Assembly: GCF_001578105.1 (NCBI RefSeq)
Contig: NZ_CP014277.1
Span: 102,531 to 166,530 of the forward strand
Length of the DNA stretch: 64,000 bases
Reading direction: 5' to 3'
Source: Martelella sp. AD-3
Lineage (GTDB): Bacteria; Pseudomonadota; Alphaproteobacteria; Rhizobiales; Rhizobiaceae
Positions 54,035 through 62,741 of the stretch are shown here, in pieces. A model generated the notes under the pieces. That model ran no database searches, was not told the origin of the DNA, and saw only the letters and a program-made list of their open reading frames with translations. Position numbers and translations under genes: made by a program. Positions within the stretch are counted from its first letter, which is position 1. The number at the start of each line of letters is the position of its first letter.

Positions 54035-54164
54035 GATGTTTATGCGTCGGGACCCGCAGCACGCCGGAACACGGCCCAAGATCGGCCACGATCGACCCAC
54101 ATTGTCTTCAGGTCGCCGGGGCGCATAAGGTTTCCGTCGGCAGCGCACGGTGAATGGATTGGAC

Positions 54165-54521
54165 ATGGGGTACATGCGGACAATGAGAGCGGCGGTGAAG
54201 GTGCTGTGCATCGTCACGGCCATGCTTCTCGGCGTGCTTTCACCCTCCGTGGGTAGCGCCGCCACGCATTGCGCGACGATGCCGGAAGTCGCGATGCACC
54301 ACGCGCAGCCCGCCGGCGCCCCGCATGACATGGACCATCGGACCGACGGCGCAAAGGCGTGCTGCCTTGCGGCCTGCGGCCTGCCCACCGGCATCGCGCC
54401 GGGGCAGCCTTCGAGCCTTCTCACGCGCGTTGTCAGGGACCTGACCTTCCCTGATCTCTCCGCGCGCCTGAAAGGCCATCCCGTTCCGCCCGATCTCGAG
54501 CCTCCCCGCTTGCGCGCATGA
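54165..54521 (+). CDS. Small exported Cys/His-containing protein between copA and the multicopper oxidase
   Basis: About 118 residues, with a hydrophobic signal segment (VKVLCIVTAMLLGVLSPSVGSAA) and a mature region with possible copper ligands: HCATM, VAMHHAQPAGAPHDMDH and KACCLAACG. It resembles DUF2946-like or small periplasmic copper-resistance proteins but I cannot name a family. The start is uncertain (GTG 54150; ATG 54165, 54174 or 54183). Sits 71 bases before the multicopper oxidase gene. Confidence 0.7.
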   Translation: MGYMRTMRAAVKVLCIVTAMLLGVLSPSVGSAATHCATMPEVAMHHAQPAGAPHDMDHRTDGAKACCLAACGLPTGIAPGQPSSLLTRVVRDLTFPDLSARLKGHPVPPDLEPPRLRA

Positions 54522-54591
54522 ACCGCCGGCCATGCCGGCCATCCTTCATGTGACAATGCCGGTCCGACGACCGGCCATCGGGAGAACGATC

Positions 54592-56031
54592 ATGTATCGC
54601 AGACAATTCATGCAGAGGCTCGCGCTTGGCGCGGCGGCCTTGGGCTCCGGCCTGCCTATCACCTGGGCCAGCCCCGCGCAGGCGCAGCAGACGCCCATCA
54701 ACCTTCAGATCACCAACCGCAATATCGAGGTGAACGGACGGTCCGCCAGCGTCTTCGGCCTTGTCGGGCCTGACGGCAGGCCCGGCCTCACCCTTGATGC
54801 GGAAAGCCCCTTCGATGTCAGCCTTGCAAACAACAGCGGCGAAGCGACGCTGGTTCACTGGCATGGCCTGACGCCGCCATGGGAGATGGACGGCGTGCCA
54901 GACAATCCGGCGCCGATGATCGAGCCGGGGCAGGAGCGCCGCTACACTTTTCCGCTCGCCGCCGGCGGCACGCACTGGATGCACGCCCATACGCTTCAGG
55001 AACAGAACCTGCTGGCTGCGCCGCTGATTGTCCTTTCGGAGGAAGACAGAAAGGCCGATGTTCAAGACGTTGTCGTGCTGCTTCACGACTTCTCGTTCCG
55101 CTCACCCGAGGAATTGCTGGCCGGTCTGAAAGCGGGCGGCGGCCATGGCGGAATGATGGGCGGCCACGCCATGATGATGCAGGGGCAGAACATGTCCGGC
55201 ATGCCAGGCATGGCGATGTCCGGCATGCAGATGGACCTGAACGACATCGACTATGATGCCTACCTCGCCAATGACCGGACGCTGGACGATCCGGAGGTGT
55301 TTGCCGTCGACAAGGGCGGCCGGGTGCGCCTGCGGATCATCAACGGCGCCACCGCGACCAATTTCACCATCGACACCGGCATACTCCCCGGCCGTCTGGC
55401 GGCGGTCGACGGCCAACCGGTCGAATCCGTTTCCGGCACGCGTTTCGGGATATCGATGGGCCAGCGCCTCGACATCATGCTCGACGTTCCGGCCGAAGGC
55501 GGGGCCTTTCCCGTTCTGGCGCTGCGCGAAGGCGCGCGCGAACGAACCGGCATCATCCTGGCGACACGCGGCGCGGCCGTCACCCGGATCCCCGGCCTCG
55601 GGACGGAAGACGGGCCGGTGCTGGATCTTTCGCTGGAAAGCCGGCTCCGCAGCCCTTCCCCCGTCGCGACCGGTCCGGACACCCGCGCCTATGACCTCGT
55701 CCTTTCCGGCAGCATGACCGGCTATGACTGGCGGATCGGCGGCGCGGACCGGATGCGCGCGCGCCGCGGCGACAGCATCCGGCTTTCCATGACCAACATG
55801 TCGATGATGGGCCACCCGATGCATCTCCACGGCCATCACTTCTGGGTCGTCGGCATCAATGGCAGGGCTGTGGACGGCGCGGTGCGCGACACCGTCTATG
55901 TGCCGCCGATGGCCAGGGTGGATATCGCCTTTACCGCCGACAATCCCGGCCGCTGGCCCTTCCATTGCCACCACCTCTATCACATGGCGAGCGGCATGAT
56001 GGCCTACCTGGACTACGACGGATCGATCTGA
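54592..56031 (+). CDS. Multicopper oxidase (CueO/CopA-type cuprous oxidase)
   Basis: A 479-residue, three-domain periplasmic oxidase. A Tat-like signal (MYRRQFMQRLALGAAALG) is followed by the four copper-ligand blocks VHWHGL, HWMHAH, HPMHLHGHHFWV and HCHHLYHMASGMM, giving the type 1 and trinuclear centres with axial Met. A Met/Gly/His-rich insert (about residues 184-220: HGGMMGGHAMMMQGQNMSG) resembles the CueO Met-rich substrate gate. It oxidises Cu(I) to less permeant Cu(II). Start chosen at 54592 with GGGAG upstream. Confidence 0.94.
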   Translation: MYRRQFMQRLALGAAALGSGLPITWASPAQAQQTPINLQITNRNIEVNGRSASVFGLVGPDGRPGLTLDAESPFDVSLANNSGEATLVHWHGLTPPWEMDGVPDNPAPMIEPGQERRYTFPLAAGGTHWMHAHTLQEQNLLAAPLIVLSEEDRKADVQDVVVLLHDFSFRSPEELLAGLKAGGGHGGMMGGHAMMMQGQNMSGMPGMAMSGMQMDLNDIDYDAYLANDRTLDDPEVFAVDKGGRVRLRIINGATATNFTIDTGILPGRLAAVDGQPVESVSGTRFGISMGQRLDIMLDVPAEGGAFPVLALREGARERTGIILATRGAAVTRIPGLGTEDGPVLDLSLESRLRSPSPVATGPDTRAYDLVLSGSMTGYDWRIGGADRMRARRGDSIRLSMTNMSMMGHPMHLHGHHFWVVGINGRAVDGAVRDTVYVPPMARVDIAFTADNPGRWPFHCHHLYHMASGMMAYLDYDGSI

Positions 56032-56252
56032 AGCGGTTCAGGCATGAGTCGGACGGGCGTCCCGGCAGATGGGGCGCTCACACGATGCTTTCATCGTTGA
56101 TGTGCGCCATGGATCAGACTGCCCGCTTCCCCGCCAAGGCGGCGGGCATCTCTTGCGAATGGCCAGCCACACTGTGATCGTGCTAAAGACGCCGGCGCGG
56201 TGCTCCGGGCGGCGCTTGCCATTAAGATGAATGCCTTAGGTACGCCCGGTGC

Positions 56253-56717
56253 ATGGCCACACCCGCGTTGACCAGAAATGTGGATGCGTTGTTCTCACTC
56301 GCCGGGCTTTTCGCAATTGCGTTCGTCGCAGCAACAATCCTGCCTGCCCAGTCGGAAGCCGCCCTGGTCGGATTGCTGGTTCTCGGCAAGCAACCACCTG
56401 TCCTGCTGATTGTCGTCGCCACGATCGGCAACGTGCTCGGCTCCGCCGTCAACTGGGCGCTCGGACGCTGGATCGAGCGGTACCGGCAACGGCGATGGTT
56501 CCCAGTCAGCGAGAAGGCCCTCGACCGGGCGACATGCTGGTATCATCGATGGGGCCGCTGGAGCCTCCTTCTCAGTTGGGCCCCGGTCGTTGGCGATGCC
56601 CTGACCATGGCAGCCGGCGTGCTGCGCGAGCCGCTCTGGAGCTTCCTGCTTCTTGTGACGATCGCCAAGGCCGGCCGCTACATCCTGCTGTCGGTCATTG
56701 CATTGGGGGTGCTGTGA
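56253..56717 (+). CDS. YqaA/DedA-related small membrane protein
   Basis: A 154-residue membrane protein with about four helices and the VTT/YqaA pattern: FAATILPAQSEAALVGLL, then ATIGNVLGSAVNWALGRW and GDALTMAAGVLREPLWSF. YqaA-like proteins are found beside metal-resistance genes, with a possible lipid-scramblase-like or transport function. It lies 222 bases after the multicopper oxidase. Confidence 0.82.
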   Translation: MATPALTRNVDALFSLAGLFAIAFVAATILPAQSEAALVGLLVLGKQPPVLLIVVATIGNVLGSAVNWALGRWIERYRQRRWFPVSEKALDRATCWYHRWGRWSLLLSWAPVVGDALTMAAGVLREPLWSFLLLVTIAKAGRYILLSVIALGVL

Positions 56718-56914
56718 CGGAGAAGTTCCGCCAGCACATCCTGCAACACAGCGCGACACCGACCTTGCCTTTGCGACTGTATCAGGTCGACTGAAAGCGC
56801 AATTGATCGAGCATCCTCTCTGCGTTTCCGCAGCTTCGACCTCGAAGCGGCGGGTTATTGAGCTTGGCGTACCACCGCATAGTCCCTCGTTCTGAGGTAG
56901 AGTTTGCTCAATCA

Positions 56915-57160
56915 TGTGCAGTGCGCCCATTTATTGGACCGCCGGATGTTAGATTTTTCCGGCTCTGATCACGATGGCGGGCTGACAGCGCCACCGGGAT
57001 TATGCAACGCGATCGGGACGTTGTATCCGATCGCCGAATGAGGACGATCCTCATTATAGTGCTTACGCCAATCCTCCAACTTTTCGCGCGCATCCGCAAG
57101 GGTTGCTTCTGGCGCACTGGCGACTGAAGTCGCCATGGAGACATGTCCGCTTTCGGGCAC
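56915..57160 (-). mobile_element. 3' remnant of an IS3-family element
   Basis: The reverse strand encodes the end of an IS3-type OrfB transposase: [38 protein letters not shown] up to a stop at 56969, the classic [11 protein letters not shown] integrase-core end. Most of the element, including the DDE residues before it, is missing. The downstream segment to about 56915 (CGGCGGTCCAATAAATGGGC on the reverse strand) looks like its right terminal region. Boundaries are approximate. Confidence 0.8.
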
Positions 57161-57392
57161 ACGAGGAGACGATTTCTATGTCCGAAACGGCGGCGCTTTT
57201 CCGCCATTCTTCTCTTAGCTTTTCAGTGTCCAGTATTCGTCGACCGATAGCATATGCAATCGGAAAGCTCAGGAATTGACGCGGCGGCGCAGCCGGGACT
57301 CCTGATATGCGCCTAGCATGATCAGACCAGTCGCTGAAAACTAGAAATGCCCGGCTGACCTCGTCGGCCGTTCTCAAAGGTCGCGTGACCAC
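57140..57392 (-). pseudogene. Unrecognised gene truncated at the IS3 remnant
   Basis: A frame starting with GTG at 57392, three bases after the RHH-gene stop. It reads MVTRPLRTADEVSRAFLVFSDW and continues to about EEWRKSAAVSD before running into the IS3 remnant, where the frame becomes an out-of-frame reading of the transposase. About 75 genuine residues remain. It was probably the last gene of the T4SS operon before the insertion cut it. Function unknown. Confidence 0.5.
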
Positions 57393-57394
57393 TG

Positions 57395-57592
57395 TCAGCT
57401 TTGATTTGGCGTTTGAGCCGGAACTGGCGTCGAGCGCCTTTCGACAAATTCAGCAACGGCTTGACGCATTAGCGCGTGGGGAGTGCAGTTCAGTCGATTA
57501 GCCAAGGCGTTCAGTCTCGCGCGCGTATCGACATCCAACCGAACTGAAACGGGCGAGTTGGTGCCAACCATTTCCTGTCCTTCCTTATTCAT
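57395..57592 (-). CDS. Ribbon-helix-helix (CopG-like) DNA-binding protein
   Basis: A 65-residue protein with an RHH pattern: VSVRLDVDTRARLNALANRLNCTPHALMRQAVAEFVERR. The start is the ATG at 57592, overlapping the dotA-like stop, or the ATG at 57571. Such small regulators often autoregulate transfer operons or antitoxins. It may control this type IVB operon or have been the antitoxin partner of the truncated frame that follows. Confidence 0.8.
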   Translation of the reverse strand: MNKEGQEMVGTNSPVSVRLDVDTRARLNALANRLNCTPHALMRQAVAEFVERRSTPVPAQTPNQS

Positions 57593-59804
57593 TTGTTTTA
57601 GGGGCCTTGCTTGCAATTCTTTTATTAAAGCCGCCGCCTGCTGAACTCGTCAGGCTGCCCATTGAACCGGCTGTTCCACCGGCGGCAACATTGGCACGCA
57701 TCGCTGCATGCGTGTCGAGATCGCTGACGGCATCCGGCTCGATCAGTCGAAACACCTTGCCAGGAAATTCGGCGATCAAGGCAAAAGAGCGTTCCAGCAT
57801 GACGACATATGCGAAGAGCATAAACACCATGATGGCCAAAATGCCGATGAACCAGGTGATTTGCGTGTAGCTGTCACCAGACAGAGCCTGCGATGCGGTG
57901 ATGGCGTAGTAGAAGCCCCCGTTGAGAAGCGTTCCGCCAATCCGGAAGATGATCATGCCCACAAGAAGACCGAAGAGCATGAGCACCGGTGTTGCCGTCA
58001 GCGCCAGCAACATGACGTATCCGCGTCTGGCCTGCCGGCCGCCCAAACCTTCGCCTTCCATCGACAAGTGAGCGATCGCCCACAGTGGTGCGGCGAAGAT
58101 CATCTCAACAACCAACAGGAAGAAGGCCGTCACGCCGATGACCCAAATCACTGTCGGGATCATTGGCAGCACAAACGCCATGAAGTAGCCGGCAACCGAG
58201 ATTCCGCTCAAAACCCAGCCGAGGAAGCCGGCGAAGGCGATCACGGACTGTCCAAGAAAAGGCACCGCTGCCAGCACCGCGAGCGAAATCATGATGACGC
58301 CGCTATAGAACGCCAGCTGATTGCCGACGGCGATCAGGCCCACCATAGGGTCGCCGTCATTGGCAGCCGGGTTCAGAAAGTCGAAGGCTTCGTACAGATT
58401 GCCGGCAGACACCATATAGGATGTCATATCGGCCGTTGAATCCGCAAAGGCTGCGCGCTCGTTGGTAAAGGCGCGTACATCGCTTCGGGCGACGCTCTCG
58501 TTCCACCATTCGACGACACCATTGTAGGTGCCGGCGAAACTCTCAAGGAATTTCGTGGCGTCTCCCTGGGCTGAACCGAACAGATACCAGTTGGCGTCGT
58601 CATACTGCGAGGCAATAGACTCTCCGACCCGACCTTTCGGATTGGCTGTCGCTCCGATCGCGCCACCGGGTGTTGTCTGCGGAATTCCTCCCGCGACGGC
58701 CGAAGCGTCGGCGGTAAAGCGGCTGATCAGCTGATAGTAGTAGCCCGCTTGCAGCCATCCGCCATCCTTCAGACTGGCAGACAGGTCGATGTTCTGTTCC
58801 TTGTCGCCGATGCCGTTGATGTTGATCGTTTCTGTTTCGGACGCCGCGGATTGCACATCCTTTTGAAGTTTGTCGGTTGCGATATAGTCTTTGAGGATGT
58901 CGGCATGAAGTTCGCGCCATTCCGCAAGGTCATCTGCAAGACCCCTATAGTCGGGCAAAGGTTGCCGTTGAGAAACGGCCAGGGCGACCGAATCCGCCAT
59001 CGGCGCATAATTGTTGGTGATCTGATTGACTGCATCACGCATGGCTTTTGCGTAGTCGGCGTACGTTTTGTCCGACGACGCAGCGATCCTTTGGAAACCC
59101 TTTGTTTCGGAAGGAAGCGTGATCGTGCCGCACGCACCCCGATAGTTGGGTATGTCATAGGAGAGCGCCAAGCTGCCGCTGGCCGTTGTCCGCCAGTTTT
59201 TGGTAATGCCGGCAATGTCGCCACCGCCCTTTGCAGCTTCAGCGTTGTAGACAGCCCGGCACATCTCCATGCGCCAAACAGCCTGAATGAACTGACCGTC
59301 TTTTTGGGACATGTCCGTGCCCACGATCGGCATGTGGTCGTTGAACACCAGATCCACGCTCTTCTGCCAAAAGTAGGATGCCGTACCCGTTCCAAACTGC
59401 ACCAGATAGGCGGCTGCATGCTGAACGCCATTGTACCCTGTGGCAGGGATCGGGATAAGCAGCGCTGCTGCGACCAGTGTGCGGATCGGCGCCCACAGCG
59501 ATGAGTGGCGTCGGCCGAGGACCTCGCCGTGGTGCGCCGATTCCATCGTCCCGATAATAATGTTGTAGGCCAACAGGATCGCACCGAGGGCGAAGAACAG
59601 AATATTGAAGTCCGAGATCAGCACCGAGATCAGGGTTTTGTCGTTCGGGCCGGGAAAAAGCTGACCAAAAATCATGTTCAGATAGGTGTTCGTCCGTTCG
59701 TCGCCGCCGCCGGACAGAATGTCCACGACATCGATTTCCTGTGCGAACGCGCCGGAACTGGTAAAGATGAAGGCCAGGGGCAGACCTTTGAAAAATCGCC
59801 GCAA
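57585..59804 (-). CDS. DotA/TraY-like inner-membrane protein of a type IVB system
   Basis: A 739-residue polytopic protein. Signal-like N-terminus (residues 1-21), then the DotA/TraY-type start with a helix (DFNILFFALGAILLAYNIIIGTMESAHHGEVLG) and IRTLVAAALLIPIPATGYNGVQ, a large periplasmic loop (about 150-470), and five or more C-terminal helices (PFLGQSVIAFAGFLGWVLSG, then MIFAAPLWAIAHLSMEGEGLGG). DotA/TraY forms part of the inner-membrane channel. The gene starts three bases after the TraX-like gene. Confidence 0.88.
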   Translation of the reverse strand: MRRFFKGLPLAFIFTSSGAFAQEIDVVDILSGGGDERTNTYLNMIFGQLFPGPNDKTLISVLISDFNILFFALGAILLAYNIIIGTMESAHHGEVLGRRHSSLWAPIRTLVAAALLIPIPATGYNGVQHAAAYLVQFGTGTASYFWQKSVDLVFNDHMPIVGTDMSQKDGQFIQAVWRMEMCRAVYNAEAAKGGGDIAGITKNWRTTASGSLALSYDIPNYRGACGTITLPSETKGFQRIAASSDKTYADYAKAMRDAVNQITNNYAPMADSVALAVSQRQPLPDYRGLADDLAEWRELHADILKDYIATDKLQKDVQSAASETETININGIGDKEQNIDLSASLKDGGWLQAGYYYQLISRFTADASAVAGGIPQTTPGGAIGATANPKGRVGESIASQYDDANWYLFGSAQGDATKFLESFAGTYNGVVEWWNESVARSDVRAFTNERAAFADSTADMTSYMVSAGNLYEAFDFLNPAANDGDPMVGLIAVGNQLAFYSGVIMISLAVLAAVPFLGQSVIAFAGFLGWVLSGISVAGYFMAFVLPMIPTVIWVIGVTAFFLLVVEMIFAAPLWAIAHLSMEGEGLGGRQARRGYVMLLALTATPVLMLFGLLVGMIIFRIGGTLLNGGFYYAITASQALSGDSYTQITWFIGILAIMVFMLFAYVVMLERSFALIAEFPGKVFRLIEPDAVSDLDTHAAMRANVAAGGTAGSMGSLTSSAGGGFNKRIASKAPKTNE

Positions 59805-59807
59805 GGT

Positions 59808-60323
59808 TCAATCCTTCCTGATTATCTGCATGTCGTAAGGAAGACGGTGTTGGAGGTAGTCCGCAAAGGGGCCGAAACGGCCCTGTCGGATTTGCCAGTA
59901 GGCAAAGTCAGCTTTCATGGCCTTGGCCGCTAACAAAAGTGCCAAAACGATGAGTGCTATGAGCGTGAAAATGCTGAAGATGCCGAAGGCAAACATGGCC
60001 GGGATCGCAGCGAGACAAAGAAACGCGATGATCGTGTAAACCGTTCGCTCCCGTAGCCAGGCGCGGGCATCGTCGTCGATTTCCTTTTGGCTCATTCCAG
60101 ATGTCTGGGCCTTGAAGCGGGAGATGCCGCCGTCTTCGTCCGTCTTGAAGAACCTGTCACGCGAATAGCGCTTCGGTCGCATCGTGCTGGAGATAATATC
60201 CCATGCCGCGATGCCGACCGAAAACCCGGACGTGACGATGAAGGCAAGCTGGTGCATGCCGCCGCGTCGGGCAAGCCAGCCAGTCTTGTGCGGATCATCC
60301 TGTCGGTTCCGCCGTCTTTTCAT
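59808..60323 (-). CDS. TraX-like type IVB membrane protein
   Basis: A 171-residue protein with a basic N-terminus (MKRRRNRQDDPHKTGW), one hydrophobic segment near residue 30 and a pair near 95-135, and a conserved-looking tail (MKADFAYWQIRQGRFGPFADYLQHR). In IncI plasmids traX occupies this position immediately before traY (dotA). The identification relies on position and topology; I cannot confirm the family. Start codon overlaps the stop of the upstream gene (60323). Confidence 0.6.
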   Translation of the reverse strand: MKRRRNRQDDPHKTGWLARRGGMHQLAFIVTSGFSVGIAAWDIISSTMRPKRYSRDRFFKTDEDGGISRFKAQTSGMSQKEIDDDARAWLRERTVYTIIAFLCLAAIPAMFAFGIFSIFTLIALIVLALLLAAKAMKADFAYWQIRQGRFGPFADYLQHRLPYDMQIIRKD

Positions 60324-61435
60324 CAGTCGTTCACCGGGATTACGGTTGTCCTGCTGTCGCGCTCGTCAAGCTGAAGAGCGAGCAGTGCTGTCAGAGCGGC
60401 CGCCTGTCGCCGTTCGAGACCGAAACGCTCCCATGAGACGTAGAGCTGCAGGGCATTGGTCAGAAGGTTTTCGCGTTCAACGGCTTCTGGTGACATCTTG
60501 GCAACCGCCTGATGCCATTCCGGATTCGGGAAGCGACTTTCAACGAAAATATCCAAAGCCTGAAGCTTCGAAACCTTGTCTCCAATCTCATAGGGATAGT
60601 TGGTCGGCGCGGCCTTTTTGGCCCATTCGGCGAGCTCGCTGCTGCCGGTCGGCGCGCTCAGATCGCCAAGGTAGGAAAGAATGGCGTGAGAGGCTGAGCG
60701 ACGTGTCGCGTCGACCTGGCGCGCCGCCATCTGCGCCTTGCCGGCCGGCGTCTTCGCTTCGCCTTCCGTAATTGGCTTTGCCGGGATCGGGTCAACCATA
60801 TTGTTGACCATGCGCGCATATGCCTGAGCGACCTTACCTTCGGACGTGTCCAACGTCTGCGCATCGGTCAAGAAACGAATGTCAGACGTCGGATCTTTGA
60901 ACCCGCCAACATCTTCCAGCTCGTCCCGGTCTTTGATAATCGCATTGGCGATCGCAAGCCCGCCCTGGGAAACGGCCTGTCCCTCAGCGCCGTTGCCACG
61001 CGAGCGATTGCGCGAAAGATTGGAGACGTCTGTCCCGCCGACGCCATAGGAAGCAGTTCCGCCGCCAAATTGCATCAGCCCGGAAAGGTCGAAGCAGGCC
61101 GAGGCTGCCGGATCGTAGCGACCGCCCTCAGCCTGGCCGCGGGCCTCCTGACGCGCCCGCAGCGTGTCATTCAACTGTGCTGCGTCCTCGATGCGCTTTT
61201 GCGCCTCGACGGATCGATTGGAATAGGCACTCAGCTGTGCGACCCCTTTCAGGATCGTGTCCGCAATCTGCTGACCGACATCCGTCGTATGGTCGTTGAC
61301 GTCCTGGATTGTCTTGTTGCTGTATTGGGCAACGATGTTGCGCACGCCACCGCAGGAGCATGCTGCTTCAGCCGTCTGCGCCAGTCCGACACTCGCAACC
61401 GATACCAACAAGCCATAAATCAGGTGTTTCATCAC
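60323..61435 (-). CDS. TraW-like exported protein of the type IVB operon
   Basis: A 370-residue secreted protein with a signal peptide ending AEA-ACSCGG (about residue 25), a Cys triplet region (CSCGG), a helical body, and an Arg/Leu-rich C-terminus. Position (before TraX-like and DotA/TraY-like genes) and size match TraW of IncI-type conjugation systems. Periplasmic component of the mating pore (inference). The start overlaps the upstream stop. Confidence 0.62.
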   Translation of the reverse strand: MMKHLIYGLLVSVASVGLAQTAEAACSCGGVRNIVAQYSNKTIQDVNDHTTDVGQQIADTILKGVAQLSAYSNRSVEAQKRIEDAAQLNDTLRARQEARGQAEGGRYDPAASACFDLSGLMQFGGGTASYGVGGTDVSNLSRNRSRGNGAEGQAVSQGGLAIANAIIKDRDELEDVGGFKDPTSDIRFLTDAQTLDTSEGKVAQAYARMVNNMVDPIPAKPITEGEAKTPAGKAQMAARQVDATRRSASHAILSYLGDLSAPTGSSELAEWAKKAAPTNYPYEIGDKVSKLQALDIFVESRFPNPEWHQAVAKMSPEAVERENLLTNALQLYVSWERFGLERRQAAALTALLALQLDERDSRTTVIPVND

Positions 61436-62025
61436 TGTCCTCCGGTGCCATAGAGCTTCTGATAGGTATCGCGCAGCAACGAATTCGCGCCAGCATCTCT
61501 CACGCCCGCGTCGCCGCCATAATCGCCGCCCTGTGACAGGCCCATGTTGACGGACCCGAAGTCGAGCACGTCACTGGAACCGCTGGTAAAGCTGTCTACC
61601 GAGATGCCGTCGAAGGACGGCAGCTGAAGCGCCGATGTCAGGGGCTCCGTGGCCTTGTCCCAGGCTTCTTGTGCAAAGGAGCAGATTTGTTGTTCTGCGT
61701 TGGACAATGCAGAATCGAACAGGCCCTGCACGTCAGGAACCTGAATGGCGATATCCAGGTCCAGATTCATGAGGTTGTCCAGGCAACCAAGGCCATCAAC
61801 GGGCTTCGGCTGTTGAAGCGCCGCTTCCTTTCGCGCCACCTCAGTGTCGATCCCTGCGCGGATTGCGTCGGTCAAACTGATTTTAACGGTGTCAGTACAT
61901 GCGCCGCTTTGGCCGCCGAGCATGGAATCGAATAGCTGTTCGATCTGGTCCGTTCCCTCTGCGGCATGGGTCAATCCCGCGTGCAGCATCAGGGCAGGTG
62001 CAAAAAACAATACAAGCTTTTTCAT
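61432..62025 (-). CDS. Exported T4SS-operon protein, unrecognised
   Basis: A 197-residue protein with a clear signal peptide (MKKLVLFFAPALMLHAGLTHA), then three Cys (GACTDTV, GLGCLDN, QQICSFA) and an Asp/Gly/Ser-rich C-terminus (GSSDVLDFGSVNMGLSQGGDYGGD). No family recognised. It overlaps its neighbours by four bases on both sides, so it is made with the conjugation proteins. Perhaps a VirB5-like or pilus-tip component (speculative). Confidence 0.75.
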   Translation of the reverse strand: MKKLVLFFAPALMLHAGLTHAAEGTDQIEQLFDSMLGGQSGACTDTVKISLTDAIRAGIDTEVARKEAALQQPKPVDGLGCLDNLMNLDLDIAIQVPDVQGLFDSALSNAEQQICSFAQEAWDKATEPLTSALQLPSFDGISVDSFTSGSSDVLDFGSVNMGLSQGGDYGGDAGVRDAGANSLLRDTYQKLYGTGGQ

Positions 62026-62741
62026 AGCGTTTTCTTTTCTCCCTGATATGGCGGCACTTCCTGAATGAGAACGGGCCGCTTTGATCCAAAGCCGGGAAAG
62101 TCGCTGGTCGCGCCGTACATTCCCCCGACGGAATAGCTGTTCGTGTATCCGAAACCGTCGTATGAATTGCCGTTGATGGATGCCATGCGCTTCAGGATGA
62201 GATCCTGCAGCTGCGCATAGGATGACAGACCATTGGCCGCGAGATAGCTCTCGGGTAGCGCGTTGGGATCAAAACCGCTTGCGACCCAATCATTCAGGGC
62301 GCCGGAGCCAAGAAAATGCGCCGCGTCCAGAAGGCTTTCCTGTGTGATCTGCACGCCATTGACTGTCTGACCCACCAGCCCGCGTGTTTGGGAACTCATT
62401 GAATTCCAGTTGCTGATAGTCAGCTCGTTCACGGCACGCTCTTGCAGTGCCTTGCCGGCTTCGGAATACCGGAGATCGTCGAGCGAAGAGACGCCGGCTG
62501 CGCGGGCCTTGTCTGTGAAGGTGTAGTTAGACCAGTTGCCACCAGATCCCTGGGTATATCCGAGCGTGGCCCAGGTACCGGCCGTGATCTGGTACTTGCC
62601 GAGCGCGGTGCCCTTTTTGTTGATGACCGAGTAGCTGTCGCCTCCCTCATGTCCCTTGAGAGCATCCAGATATCCCGCATGTGCCGCTACCGATGCCAGT
62701 CCGAGCGAAAAAGCGGATAAGCACAAGATAACCTGTTTCAT
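62022..62741 (-). CDS. Lysozyme-like peptidoglycan hydrolase of the T4SS operon
   Basis: A 239-residue secreted protein (signal peptide ending AHA-GYLD, about residue 22). The mature N-terminus resembles a lytic transglycosylase/lysozyme core: DALKGHEGGDSYSVINKKG with a candidate catalytic Glu, then LGKYQITAGTWATLGY. It would open the peptidoglycan locally for channel assembly, as VirB1 or TrbN do elsewhere. The C-terminal third is Ser/Gly/Tyr-rich and unassigned. Overlaps both neighbouring genes. Confidence 0.78.
   Translation of the reverse strand: MKQVILCLSAFSLGLASVAAHAGYLDALKGHEGGDSYSVINKKGTALGKYQITAGTWATLGYTQGSGGNWSNYTFTDKARAAGVSSLDDLRYSEAGKALQERAVNELTISNWNSMSSQTRGLVGQTVNGVQITQESLLDAAHFLGSGALNDWVASGFDPNALPESYLAANGLSSYAQLQDLILKRMASINGNSYDGFGYTNSYSVGGMYGATSDFPGFGSKRPVLIQEVPPYQGEKKTL

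Noticed and set aside
51467..54556. A 1,029-codon open frame on the reverse strand
   Set aside because: It lies antisense to copA, whose metal-ATPase motifs are unambiguous. The antisense translation is His/Arg/Asp-rich without any domain, as expected from high-GC codon bias.
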